A stretch of 64,000 nt of DNA from JAOSJL01 sp963704035 (lineage in GTDB: Bacteria > Actinomycetota > Acidimicrobiia > IMCC26256 > JAOSJL01). Under the pieces are notes generated by a model. That model was not told the origin of the DNA. It was given only the letters and a program-made list of their open reading frames with translations, and did no database searches. The stretch is taken from positions 1,178,001-1,242,000 of the forward strand of contig CAVPGR010000002.1 of NCBI GenBank assembly GCA_963704035.1. Reading direction: 5' to 3'. Made by a program: the position numbers and the translations under genes. Below, one piece after another: positions 1-8,667 of the stretch (its first letter is position 1; each line of letters opens with the position of its first letter).

Positions 1-480
1 CTTTCGGTCGCGAAACGAAAAGACGCGCTCCTTCGCCCGAGATCTCTCTTCGTCGCGGCGCGCTCCCCCGAACGCGGCGTCGAATCCGCCGGCCTCGAGG
101 GCCTGCTTCAACGCCTGCGTCTTCATGATGTCGGTGTAGTTCTTCGAACCGTGGTCGAAGGGGTTGATCCCCTGCGCCCGTCCTTCCTCGTTGGTGTGGA
201 CGATGAGGTCGAGACCGAGTTCCTCGGCCGTCCGGTCGCGGAACGTGATCATGTCGCGGAACTTCCACGTGGTGTCGACGTGCAGGAGTGGAAACGGAAT
301 CGGGGCCGGGGCAAAGGCCTTGCGTGCGAGGTGCAGCATGCACGTCGAGTCCTTGCCGATGGAATACATCATCACCGGCTTCTCGAACTCGGCCACGACC
401 TCACGGATGATGTGGATCGACTCCGCCTCCAGTTGCTGAAGGTGGGTCATCGAGAGGTCGGTCGTGTCGGTCGTGGTCAT
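1..480 (-). CDS. cysD: Sulfate adenylyltransferase subunit 2 (partial)
   Basis: This is the N-terminal 160 codons of the small subunit of ATP sulfurylase, which with the GTPase CysN makes adenosine 5'-phosphosulfate from sulfate and ATP in cytoplasmic sulfate assimilation. Read from ATG at 480 it starts MTTTDTTDLSMTHLQQLEAE and contains the PP-loop motif SIGKDST, then LHVDTTWKF, HTNEEGRAQGINPFDHGS and GGARRDEERSRAKE, all typical of CysD. It is about half the usual length of roughly 300 residues because it runs off the left edge. No frameshift is seen in the visible part. It is transcribed away from the peptide transporter. A tiny open frame ends 15 bases upstream of its start. Confidence 0.95.
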   Translation of the reverse strand, partial: MTTTDTTDLSMTHLQQLEAESIHIIREVVAEFEKPVMMYSIGKDSTCMLHLARKAFAPAPIPFPLLHVDTTWKFRDMITFRDRTAEELGLDLIVHTNEEGRAQGINPFDHGSKNYTDIMKTQALKQALEAGGFDAAFGGARRDEERSRAKERVFSFRDRK

Positions 481-495
481 GGTGTCCTCGGGCGC

Positions 496-552
496 TCACG
501 AACTGCGATACAGGCCACACGTGCCGTCGTAGATGACAGTGGCCGCCTTCAT
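496..552 (-). CDS. Possible 18-residue leader peptide before cysD
   Basis: A short open frame reading MKAATVIYDGTCGLYRSS stops 15 bases before the cysD start on the same strand. It contains one cysteine. Actinobacteria are known to use short cysteine-containing leader peptides ahead of sulfur-assimilation genes, and the position fits that idea. The sequence also resembles the start of DUF393 thiol-disulfide proteins (YDGxCxxC with the second Cys as Tyr), so it could be a gene remnant. No strong ribosome binding site was identified. The call rests only on position and composition. Confidence 0.25.
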   Translation of the reverse strand: MKAATVIYDGTCGLYRSS

Positions 553-620
553 TGTTTCATTCCGCGAGGTTTCATTCCGAGGTCCCATTTCGGTGGCTTC
601 CCGAACCGACCGACAGGTAG

Positions 621-685
621 TAGGTTGCCCCGCTATAACGCCGGATGTGACCGACGTCACGATAGGTTGATGTCGTAACGCCGGA
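621..685. promoter_or_regulatory. Repeated elements in the cysD / transporter divergent region
   Basis: The 10-base string TAACGCCGGA occurs at 636-645 and again at 676-685, each preceded by TAGGTTG (621-627 and 663-669). Between them, 647-660 is an inverted repeat GTGAC-CGAC-GTCAC. The block lies 22 to 87 bases before the ATG of the solute-binding protein and upstream of cysD, where operators for either gene would lie. The binding factor is unknown. Confidence 0.4.
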
Positions 686-707
686 AACACCCGAAAAGGG
701 CTCACAC

Positions 708-2339
708 ATGAACCGGGGGGACGACGTGGGATTCGGTCGACGGGGACGACGGCTCATCGTGGTGGGACTCGCAGTGGCGGTACTCGCCACTGCGTGCGGC
801 AGTGGCAGCGACGACTCGGGCGGCGGCGAGACCGACGGAGAGCCGCAGGACGGCGGCGAGATCGTGGCCGGGCTCGAAGCCGAGACCGACGGACTGAACC
901 CGACCACAAACCGCTGGGCTGTCGCGGGTCTCCAGATAGCCGCCGCGGTCTTCGATCCGCTCATGGCCTACAACGACGAAGGCGAGGTTCGCCCCTATCT
1001 CGCCGAGTCGATGGAACCCGTCGAAGGCACCGACTTCACGGAGTGGACCCTGAAGATCCGGCCCGGTATCACGTTCCACGACGGCACACCCGTCGACGCG
1101 GCAGCAGTCAAGCGCAACATCGACGGCCACATCGACTCGATCCTGACCCAGTCGGTTTTCCGTGGCCTCCAGAAGCCCGAGATCGTGGACGACCTCACCC
1201 TGTCGCTGAAGACCGACTTCCCGTGGGCGTCCCTCCCGGCGCTGTTCGTCAACCAGACGGGCTACGTCGCCGCCCCGTCGATGCTCGACGCCGAGGACGG
1301 CGGCGAACAGGCACCGGTCGGTTCCGGACCGTTCAAGCTCGAATCACGCACGGTCGACTCACAGACGGTCGTCGTGAAGAACGAGGACTACTGGCAAGAG
1401 GGTCTCCCCCACCTCGACAAGATCACCTTCCGCATCGTGCCCGACGAGCAGCAGCGCTCCACGGCATTGGCCGCAGGCGACATCGACCTGACCCAGACCG
1501 ACCGTGACGAAGAGGTTGCCGCATTCGAGAGCAACCCCGACATCGAGCTCTTCCTCGCCACTGACGACGAGGAGGAGAACCTCTACCTGAACCAGGACAA
1601 CCCCAACGGTCAACTCGCCGACGAACGGGTCCGCGAGGCGGTGTCGTACGCGGTGGACCGTGAGGGTCACAACGACCTCCTCGGATCGGGTGTCACCGAG
1701 GTCGCCGACAGCGCGTGGGGTCCCGAGTCGAAGTTCTACCCGGGCGACTCCGTCACCCACATCCCGTACGACCCCGAGAAGGCCGAGGAGCTCGTCGACG
1801 AGTACGAGTCCGACACCGGCGAACAGATCGAGCTCGATCTGTTGACGACACCGAACCCCGACAACGCGGCGTCCATGGACTTCATCAAGGAGAACCTCGA
1901 CGCCGTGGGTATCGACTCCACGATCACCAAGATCGAGCAGTCGGAGTTCATCAGCCAGCTCATAGGCGGGACGTACGACATCGCCCTGGTGCGCCAGTTC
2001 GGTGACCCCGACCCCGACGTCGACGCCGTCTGGTGGTTCTCCGAGAACGCCGACGAGGCCGTGGCCCTGAACTTCGTGCGCAACCGTGACCCCGAGGTCG
2101 ATCGGCTATTGATGGAGGCGCGGTCGACGACGGACTTCGAGACGCGCCGCGACCTCTACGCAGAGGTGGCGCAACGCCAGAACGACGCCGCTGTCTACGT
2201 GCGGCTCTACCACACGGTGTGGGCTGTCGCTTGGAGGGACAACGTCCACAGCGTGACCGAATGGGAACTGCCCGACGGCGAGACAGGTCTTCCGATCGTG
2301 CGCGGGCGGTACCAGACAGCACAGATCTGGGCTTCCTGA
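708..2339 (+). CDS. ABC transporter solute-binding lipoprotein, family 5 (peptide/nickel type)
   Basis: This is the extracytoplasmic binding component of a Dpp/Opp-type importer, 543 residues, the usual size for family 5. The N-terminus has basic residues, a hydrophobic stretch (about 16-28) and a lipobox ending at Cys30 (LATAC), followed by a Ser/Gly/Asp-rich linker, so it should be a membrane-anchored lipoprotein. Family hallmarks include DFTEWTLKIRPGITFHDGTP around residues 105-125, the GSGPFKL segment near 202 and NPDNAASMDFIKENL further on. It heads a five-gene cluster with two permeases and two ATPases. The ligand cannot be told from sequence; peptides, nickel complexes or other solutes are all possible for this family. 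Confidence 0.9.
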   Translation: MNRGDDVGFGRRGRRLIVVGLAVAVLATACGSGSDDSGGGETDGEPQDGGEIVAGLEAETDGLNPTTNRWAVAGLQIAAAVFDPLMAYNDEGEVRPYLAESMEPVEGTDFTEWTLKIRPGITFHDGTPVDAAAVKRNIDGHIDSILTQSVFRGLQKPEIVDDLTLSLKTDFPWASLPALFVNQTGYVAAPSMLDAEDGGEQAPVGSGPFKLESRTVDSQTVVVKNEDYWQEGLPHLDKITFRIVPDEQQRSTALAAGDIDLTQTDRDEEVAAFESNPDIELFLATDDEEENLYLNQDNPNGQLADERVREAVSYAVDREGHNDLLGSGVTEVADSAWGPESKFYPGDSVTHIPYDPEKAEELVDEYESDTGEQIELDLLTTPNPDNAASMDFIKENLDAVGIDSTITKIEQSEFISQLIGGTYDIALVRQFGDPDPDVDAVWWFSENADEAVALNFVRNRDPEVDRLLMEARSTTDFETRRDLYAEVAQRQNDAAVYVRLYHTVWAVAWRDNVHSVTEWELPDGETGLPIVRGRYQTAQIWAS

Positions 2340-2373
2340 GGCGACCAACAACACGTCGGGAGGAGCCGGCCCG

Positions 2374-3309
2374 GTGCGCTACGTCGTCCGCAAGACGCTG
2401 TACCTGATCCCGGTTCTGATCGCGGTCTCCTTCTTCACATTCCTGCTGCTCGACCTGCTCCCCGGCGGTCCGGAAGTGGCGATCCTCGGAGCCAGCGCCT
2501 CCGAGGAGAACAAGGCGGAGGTACGCGAGGAGCTCAACCTCGACCGACCACTTCCCGTCCGGTACGTCGAGTGGGTCGGCAACGCCGCCACGGGTGACCT
2601 CGGCAACTCCTTCATCACCAAGCAGGCGGTCACTTCGCAGATTGGTGAACGTCTCGGTAACACCATGTTCCTGCTGATCTACGCCCAGTTCCTCGCGCTG
2701 CTCGTGGGAATCCCGTTGGGGATACTTGCTGCGCAAAAACCCGGCGGGTGGACCGATCGGCTGGCGTCGAGCTCGGCGTTCGCCTTCCTGGCGGTGCCGT
2801 CGTTCGTTCTCGCCTATGTGCTGAGCTACCTCTTCGGGTACCAACTCGAGTGGTTTCCTACGCTCTTCAAGGCCGACGCGCGCCTGTGGTCGCTGTTCTT
2901 GCCCGCGGTGTCACTGGCCGCCGCCGAAGCCGCCGTGTACCTCCGGATCCTGCGTTCCGACATGGTCAGCACACTCCAGGAGGACTACATCGCCATGGCG
3001 AAGGCGAAGGGGCTCTCCCGGTCGCGGATCCTCATGCGCCACGCCTTCCGTCCCTCCACGTTCACGCTGGTGACGATCGCCGGGCTGAACATGGCCCGCC
3101 TCATCGGCGGGGCGTTCGTGATCGAACGGATCTTCTCCATCAACGGCATCGGCCGACTGGCCATCGATAGTGTGCTCAAGCGCGACTATCTCGTGGTCCA
3201 GGGCGTCGTGCTCGTCGTCGCCGTCGGCTACGTCCTCTTCAACCTGGCCATCGACATCCTCTACGCGTACCTCGATCCTCGCATCCGTCATGCCCGCGCG
3301 CTCGCCTGA
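2374..3309 (+). CDS. Peptide/nickel ABC transporter permease, DppB type
   Basis: Inner-membrane permease subunit of the same importer, 311 residues. The start is GTG at 2374, about 12 bases after a GGAGGAG Shine-Dalgarno. It begins with the DppB-typical membrane segment RYVVRKTLYLIPVLIAVSFF and LLPGGPE, has the GNSFITKQAV periplasmic loop and about six membrane spans. The ATPase-coupling EAA loop is visible as YIAMAKAKGLSRSRILMRHA around residues 207-226. It ends RDYLVVQGVVLV...YAYLDPRIRH as in DppB. The next permease starts one base after its stop codon. Confidence 0.92.
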   Translation: MRYVVRKTLYLIPVLIAVSFFTFLLLDLLPGGPEVAILGASASEENKAEVREELNLDRPLPVRYVEWVGNAATGDLGNSFITKQAVTSQIGERLGNTMFLLIYAQFLALLVGIPLGILAAQKPGGWTDRLASSSAFAFLAVPSFVLAYVLSYLFGYQLEWFPTLFKADARLWSLFLPAVSLAAAEAAVYLRILRSDMVSTLQEDYIAMAKAKGLSRSRILMRHAFRPSTFTLVTIAGLNMARLIGGAFVIERIFSINGIGRLAIDSVLKRDYLVVQGVVLVVAVGYVLFNLAIDILYAYLDPRIRHARALA

Positions 3310-3310
3310 C

Positions 3311-4265
3311 ATGCCGGGAGTTTCACGCGACAGCGCGTCTTTCACCGAAGGCCACGACACCGATCAGCTGTTCCAGGAAGCACCCGCTGAGATGTACGCC
3401 GATGCCGTGGCGTCGGTGGGTCAGGTCGACGCCGAGATAGCGGGCGAGGCTGTCAAGCGGCGACTCGGCGTCGAGTTCTGGATCGCCACCGGCGTCTTCG
3501 TTCTGATCGTGGTGGCCGTGTTCGCCGCCGACTGGCTGCCGCTCCAGGACCCCGACGCCTCCGACGCGACAGCACCGAATGCCGCCCCGAGCTCCGACCA
3601 TTGGCTCGGAACGGACCAGAACGGTCGTGACCTGTTGTCTCGGGTCATTCACGGCGGTCAGGTCCCGATCATCATCGGCTTCAGCGCCGCCCTCTTCGGA
3701 ATGGTTCTCGGAGGGCTCGGGGGTCTCGTCGCCGGCTACTACCGCGGGAAGGCCGAGACCGGCATCATGTGGGCCACCGACGTGGCACTTGCCTTCCCGC
3801 CCATCGTGTCTGGCCATGACACTCGTGTTCTTCTGGGGCAACGACGTGTGGCAGATGGCCCTGATCCTCGGGCTCATCGCCATTCCCCCCGTGATTCGGA
3901 TCGCGCGCGCCAACACGTTGCTGCACGGCCAACGCGAGTTCGTGCTCGCTGCATACGCGCTCGGCTCCTCCCGGCGGCGGATTCTCCGCCGCGACGTCCT
4001 CCCCAATGTCATGCCGTCGCTCGTCTCCTTCTCACTGATCGTTGTGGCTCTCGTGATCGTGGCCGAGGCGTCACTGGCGGTGATCGGCATCAGCGTCGAC
4101 GAGAACACGTGGGGACAGATGATCAATGGAGGGGCACAGGTCATCAAGGACTTCCCGCACGTGGTCTTCGTCCCCTGCGCTGCGCTCTTCCTCACGGTGT
4201 TGTCCCTGAATCTCGCTGGTGACCGACTACGCGCGTACTACGACGTTCGGGAAGGCGGCCTGTGA
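3311..4265 (+). CDS. Peptide/nickel ABC transporter permease, DppC type (frameshifted)
   Basis: Second membrane subunit of the importer. The first part (from ATG 3311) holds a cytoplasmic N-terminus, a membrane span, HWLGTDQNGRDLLSRVIHGG and LVAGYYRGKAETGIMWATDV. The second part, in another frame, continues with LAMTLVFFWGNDVW, the EAA loop FVLAAYALGSSRRRILRRDV and YYDVREGGL. The two join near 3811, where removing one T from GTGTCTGG restores ...FPPIVLAMTLVFF.... This therefore looks like a single-base insertion, either a sequence error or a recent inactivation. Its stop overlaps the GTG start of the following ATPase gene by four bases, indicating translational coupling. Confidence 0.85.
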
Positions 4266-5388
4266 ACGCCGACGACGCAGTCCCGGAACCCCGCGATGTG
4301 GATGACGCTGTCGGAGATCGGACCGATGGTGACGCAGATGTCGACGACAGCGGCGTTCCGTTGCTCGCCGTCGACGATCTGAAGACGGCTTTTCGCACCG
4401 AGCGCGGCACGGTCCGCGCCGTCGACGGCGTGACGTTCAACCTGGAGCGAGGACACACGCTCGGTGTCGTGGGAGAGTCGGGATCCGGCAAGACAGTGCT
4501 TTCCCGCTCGATCATGGGCCTGCTGCCCACCCACAACATCGTGCGTAGCGGGTCCGTCCGGTTCGAAGGCGTCGAGATGTCGACCTGAAGGCCTCTGACC
4601 TCCGCGAGTTCTGGGGCCCGCAGATGGCGATGGTGTTCCAGGACCCGATGACGTCGCTGAACCCCGTGCTGCGGATCGGCAAGCAGATCACCGAGTCACT
4701 CCGGACCCATCTCGACGTCTCGCGTTCGTACGCCGACGAAACCGCCGTGAACCTGCTGCGCTCCGTCGGGATCCCCGAACCCGAGAGACGGATGAAGGAG
4801 TACCCGCACCAACTCTCCGGTGGGATGCGACAGCGCGTGACCATCGCCGTGGCGCTCGCGTGCGGTCCGAAGCTCCTGTTCGCCGACGAGCCGACAACCG
4901 CGCTCGACGTGACGGTCCAGGCCCAGATCCTCGACCTTCTCGACGAACAGCAGCGTGAGCGCTACATGGCGATGATCCTCGTCACGCACGACCTCGGTGT
5001 GGTGGCCGGCCGGGCCGACGAGATTGCGGTGATGTACGCCGGGCGCATCGTGGAACGTGCGCCGACCCGCACGCTGTTCTCGGAGTTGCGCATGCCGTAC
5101 ACGGAGGCTCTGGTGCGCTCGATCCCCCGCCTCGCGAACCGCAGCCACACGCGTCTCCCCGTGATCGCCGGACGACCACCCGACCTCGTCTCGCCTCCTC
5201 CCGGATGTCGCTTCGCGCCGCGGTGCGCCTACGTGCAGGACCGCTGTCGCGAGGAGGAGCCGCCGCTTCGGATCGCCGATGCGCCGGGTCACGAGTTCCG
5301 CTGCTGGTTCCCGGTCGGCACACCCGAAGGGACCGACGCGCTGGAGCGCAACCGAGCCAAGTCCGGTACGGCCGGCGAGGTGGTCTGA
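4262..5388 (+). CDS. Peptide/nickel ABC transporter ATP-binding protein, DppD type (frameshifted)
   Basis: First of two ATPase subunits. The N-terminal part from GTG 4262 contains Walker A GESGSGKT; the second part carries the Q-loop VFQDPMTSLNP, signature LSGGMRQRV, Walker B LLFADEPTTALD and the C-terminal cysteine-containing oligopeptide domain (PPPGCRFAPRC). The two parts are in different frames. One base is missing near 4583: ...VEMS then DLKASDLREFWGPQ resumes. The break is close to the dppC break, so the two adjacent lesions may share a technical cause. There is an unusually acidic N-terminal extension of about 35 residues before the ABC domain. The next gene starts directly after its stop. 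Confidence 0.87.
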
Positions 5389-6450
5389 ATGGCCGGGAGC
5401 GGGACAGCGCACCTCCGCAGCGTGGGCGAGCCACTCCTTCGCGCCGAGAATCTCGTTGTCGAGTTTCCCGTCGGGCGGTCGGGACTCACCGTGCACGCTG
5501 TGTCCGATGTGAGCCTCGACGTGCTCGAGGGCGAGACGCTCGGGCTCGTGGGTGAGTCCGGCTGCGGGAAGTCCACCACCGGTCGGGCGATCCTCCAGTT
5601 GCCCGCACCGACCTCGGGAAGCGTCTGTTTCGAGGAGCTCGAACTGACCGACCTGTCGGGGGAGGCACTCCGGCGGATCAGGCCACGGCTCCAGATGATC
5701 TTCCAGGACCCGATCTCCTCGCTGAACCCTCGCCGACGCGTGCGCGACATCGTGGGGGAGCCGCTCAGCGTCTGGGGAGGAGTCTCGAGGGACGAGCGGC
5801 TACGGCGCGTCTCGGAGACGCTCGAGACCGTCGGCCTCGACCCCGAGGCCGCCCTGAGCCGTCGACCCCACGAGTTCTCCGGCGGTCAGTGCCAGCGGAT
5901 CTCCATCGCGCGGGCACTCGTGATGGAGCCGAAGATGATCATCTGCGACGAGCCCGTGTCCGCTCTCGACGTGTCGGTCCAGGCTCAGATCCTGAACCTT
6001 CTCGAGGACATGAAGAAGCGCTATGGCCTCACGCTCGTGTTCATCGCGCACGATCTCGCGGTCGTGAAGAACGTGAGTGACCGCGTGGCGGTCATGTACC
6101 TCGGCAAGCTGTGCGAGATCGCTCCGTCCGACGATCTGTACTCCACGCCCCTGCACCCGTACACGGCGGCGCTGATGTCGGCGATTCCGGTACCGGATCC
6201 CGACGTGCGTCAGACAGCGGTGGAGGCCTTCGGAAGCGAGATCCCGTCACCGGTGACACCTCCGAGCGGTTGTCGGTTCCGGACGCGGTGCCCGAAGGCG
6301 CAGGAGGCCTGCGCCACCGAGGAACCCGAGATCGCAGGAGCCGCTCCCGATCACTTCGTGGCGTGCCACTTCCCGCTGGAACCCGGCGAGATCGACCGCC
6401 TCGCGGAACAGTCCGACGCGACCCCGGACCTCGAGAGCCTCCCGCGATAA
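5389..6450 (+). CDS. Peptide/nickel ABC transporter ATP-binding protein, DppF type
   Basis: Second ATPase of the importer, 353 residues and intact. Walker A is GESGCGKSTTGR, the Q-loop MIFQDPISSLNPRR, the signature FSGGQCQRISIARAL, Walker B MIICDEPVSALDVS and the H-loop VFIAHDLAVV. The C-terminus has the oligopeptide-transport motif SGCRFRTRCPKAQEAC. ATG 5389 follows the stop of the upstream ATPase with no gap, so the five genes 708-6450 form one operon. Its end lies within a small 14-base tandem repeat shared with the intergenic space before the convergent lipase. Confidence 0.93.
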   Translation: MAGSGTAHLRSVGEPLLRAENLVVEFPVGRSGLTVHAVSDVSLDVLEGETLGLVGESGCGKSTTGRAILQLPAPTSGSVCFEELELTDLSGEALRRIRPRLQMIFQDPISSLNPRRRVRDIVGEPLSVWGGVSRDERLRRVSETLETVGLDPEAALSRRPHEFSGGQCQRISIARALVMEPKMIICDEPVSALDVSVQAQILNLLEDMKKRYGLTLVFIAHDLAVVKNVSDRVAVMYLGKLCEIAPSDDLYSTPLHPYTAALMSAIPVPDPDVRQTAVEAFGSEIPSPVTPPSGCRFRTRCPKAQEACATEEPEIAGAAPDHFVACHFPLEPGEIDRLAEQSDATPDLESLPR

Positions 6451-6478
6451 GACTCCAGCGATAAGACTCCCGCGATAG
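6444..6478. repeat. 14-bp tandem repeat at a convergent gene junction
   Basis: GCGATAAGACTCC occurs at 6444-6456 and 6458-6470, followed by a partial third copy (GCGATAG) at 6472-6478. It covers the dppF stop codon and the short gap before the convergent lipase. It may be a slippage product; no function is evident. Confidence 0.6.
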
Positions 6479-6486
6479 GAAATGCG

Positions 6487-7698
6487 TCAGGGGCAGGTGT
6501 CGGACGGTTCCGCACCGGCGAAGCGGTCGGCGATCCACGTCAGGTTGTCGTCGAGCGCGGGTTCGAACACACCGGAGTGATCCGCTCCGGGGTAGACCAC
6601 GAGGTCGACGACGGTCCCGAGCTCACAGACCCGACCGACGTATTCGTCGGTCACGAACTCGGGAACGAGCGCGTCCTCACTCCCCTGGAAGACGTGAACC
6701 GGAGCCTCCGTCACGACACCCCCGGGAGTGTTGACGTCGAGCAGCTCGGGCCACGGGTCCACGTCGAGCGGGTTCTTGGCGATGACGTCGCCGACCGGCT
6801 TGGTGAAGGTCGTGAGAACGTCCTCCGCGCACTGCTCCTCCACGACCACGGCCTCTTCCTGCGCGGTGGGCGTCAGAATCTCCGCAGGATCGGCCTCGGG
6901 GTACGCGGCCGCGAAGCCCATGCCGCCCATGACGACGAATCCGACGAATTCGGGAACCCCCGACGCCACGTCGAGGAGAAGGGGGAGGTTGCCCACGGGC
7001 GCACCCGCCGCGACCCCCACCACGTCGAGCTCCGGGGCGTAGTCGGGTGCGATCTGACCGGCGAACAGGGCGGCGTGGCCACCCTGGGACATCCCCCAGA
7101 TGGCGACACGGTCGCTGGCGCCTGCGTCCTCGAGTCCGGTGGCCGCGCGTGCCGCGTCGAGGACGCCGCGCCCTTCACTCTCGCCGACGAGGAATGGGTG
7201 GACGCCGGGTGTGCCGAGGCCCTCGTAGTCGGTGGCCACGGCCACGTATCCGGCGTCGAGCATCTGCTGGAGACCCGGGATGGCGTCGTCCACGGTGGGC
7301 TCTTTCGACGGCGCGCACGCGTCAGCGAGACCACGCGTCCCGTGCGCCCACGTCACCACGGGACGGCCCCCGTCGGGGACCGGACCGTCGGGTGCCACGA
7401 CCAGACCGGATACGGCGATGTCGTCACCCTCGAGTGATTCGGAGTGGTAGAGCACCTTCCACGCCTTGGCGTCCGCGGGTGCATCAACCTCTTCAGCCCA
7501 GATGAGCTCGCCCGGTGCGCCCTCCGGCAGCGGCTCGGGCGGAAGGTAGACATCGCTCTCGGGCATCGCCGGCGCGCTCGGCGCCGCATCGTCGGTGTCG
7601 GATGTGGCCGAGTTGCCCGAGTCGCAAGCGGCCAGTACGAGCGCGAGCGCGGCGAACACGAGAATCATCCGTCGGGTCATGGTCGGAGTCTTGCCCAT
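6487..7698 (-). CDS. Secretory lipase-like alpha/beta hydrolase lipoprotein
   Basis: A 403-residue exported hydrolase. The signal peptide (MTRRMILVFAALALVLAAC) ends in a lipobox with Cys25, so it is probably lipid-anchored. The fold is that of the LIP (secretory lipase) family: oxyanion-region VVTWAHGTRG near 114-123, DYEGLGTPGVHPF near 157-169, nucleophile elbow GMSQGG at 202-207 (Ser204) and a late GADHSGV histidine. The first ATG (7698) and a second (7680, just before the signal peptide) are both possible starts. It probably cleaves esters or lipids outside the membrane; the substrate is unknown. Confidence 0.85.
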   Translation of the reverse strand: MGKTPTMTRRMILVFAALALVLAACDSGNSATSDTDDAAPSAPAMPESDVYLPPEPLPEGAPGELIWAEEVDAPADAKAWKVLYHSESLEGDDIAVSGLVVAPDGPVPDGGRPVVTWAHGTRGLADACAPSKEPTVDDAIPGLQQMLDAGYVAVATDYEGLGTPGVHPFLVGESEGRGVLDAARAATGLEDAGASDRVAIWGMSQGGHAALFAGQIAPDYAPELDVVGVAAGAPVGNLPLLLDVASGVPEFVGFVVMGGMGFAAAYPEADPAEILTPTAQEEAVVVEEQCAEDVLTTFTKPVGDVIAKNPLDVDPWPELLDVNTPGGVVTEAPVHVFQGSEDALVPEFVTDEYVGRVCELGTVVDLVVYPGADHSGVFEPALDDNLTWIADRFAGAEPSDTCP

Positions 7699-7732
7699 GG
7701 GGGGCGGGTGGTCGAGTCGTGACAGGCGATCG

Positions 7733-7757
7733 GCGCCACGGGGCGCAGCCCCGGCGC
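7733..7757 (-). terminator. Hairpin after the alpha/beta hydrolase gene
   Basis: GCGCC-ac-GGGGC-gca-GCCCC-GGCGC forms a ten-pair GC-rich hairpin with a two-base bulge. It lies downstream of the hydrolase stop (7783) and before the lipase start on the same strand. There is no clear T-tract, which is common in high-GC actinobacteria. Confidence 0.5.
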
Positions 7758-7782
7758 GTCACGTCGGCTGTCGCACAGTTCG

Positions 7783-8667
7783 TCAAGCCAGTGCGGCCAC
7801 CACTGCGTCCGCGAAATCTTCGGGCGCCTCGATCATCGGATAGTGCCCGACGCCACGAAGACGCACCACCTCGACCGACGGCGTGGCAGCGCACAGTCGT
7901 TCGGCCATTCCGAACACGGCAATGGGATCCAGGTCTCCCCACACCACACGCAGTGGTGAACCATGGTTTTTGATCGCGCCGGTCCAGCGACGCTCGTGCG
8001 CCCTGCGTTCCCCGATGTAGCGGATGAGGCGTGCCAAGAGACGATTCCCCCCGTTGAGGGACAGCAGCTCCCACTGGGCCGCGAGCTCCTCGGACGTGGC
8101 CGGGTGTGCCGGTGAGAAGGTGGCCGCCCAACCGGCGGCGAAGGTCTCCTCGTCCGGAGCGAGCTCGTCGGGCAGGATCTCGTCGGGCATCGCGAGCAGG
8201 AGCTGCTGGCCGTCGGATAGGTGCGCGTCGCCGATGTAGATACTGCCGTTGGTCAACACGCGCTCGACGACGCGGAGATCCGACGTTCCGTCGAGTTCCC
8301 GGGCGAGGAGTTCACCTCCCACGGAGTCCCCCATGTCGTGGGTGAGCAGCGCGATCTCCCCGAGACCGAGCTCGGTGGCGCACGCCTCGACGAGATCCGC
8401 CTGTTCGAAGAGGGAGTACGCCGTGTCGGGTTTCTCGGAGAGCCCGTAGCCGAGGAAATCGAGAAGCACGACCCGTCGACGTTCTCCGAGGGCGTCGAGG
8501 ACGTGGCGCCAGTCGAACGATGCCGAGGGAAACCCGTGCAGCACGACCAGCGGAGGCCCACCTTCACCCGAGGTAGCGGGCCGATCGAGGACGAAGATCC
8601 GCCGGCCGCCGAGCGTGCGGTGTCGGCCCGCCGCCTCCCACGACGCGCGATTCATCGGAGCTGTCAC
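7783..8667 (-). CDS. Alpha/beta hydrolase, haloalkane dehalogenase / epoxide hydrolase-like
   Basis: A 294-residue soluble alpha/beta hydrolase. Early GPPLVVLHGFPSASFDWRHV is the oxyanion loop. The nucleophile elbow reads LLTHDMGDS, so the nucleophile would be Asp, as in haloalkane dehalogenases and epoxide hydrolases rather than Ser esterases. The catalytic His is in GVGHYPMIEAPEDF near the C-terminus, and VVWGDLDPIAVF supplies the acid region. The GTG start at 8667 overlaps the pepF stop by four bases, so the two genes are co-transcribed. The substrate is not predictable from the sequence. Confidence 0.85.
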   Translation of the reverse strand: MTAPMNRASWEAAGRHRTLGGRRIFVLDRPATSGEGGPPLVVLHGFPSASFDWRHVLDALGERRRVVLLDFLGYGLSEKPDTAYSLFEQADLVEACATELGLGEIALLTHDMGDSVGGELLARELDGTSDLRVVERVLTNGSIYIGDAHLSDGQQLLLAMPDEILPDELAPDEETFAAGWAATFSPAHPATSEELAAQWELLSLNGGNRLLARLIRYIGERRAHERRWTGAIKNHGSPLRVVWGDLDPIAVFGMAERLCAATPSVEVVRLRGVGHYPMIEAPEDFADAVVAALA

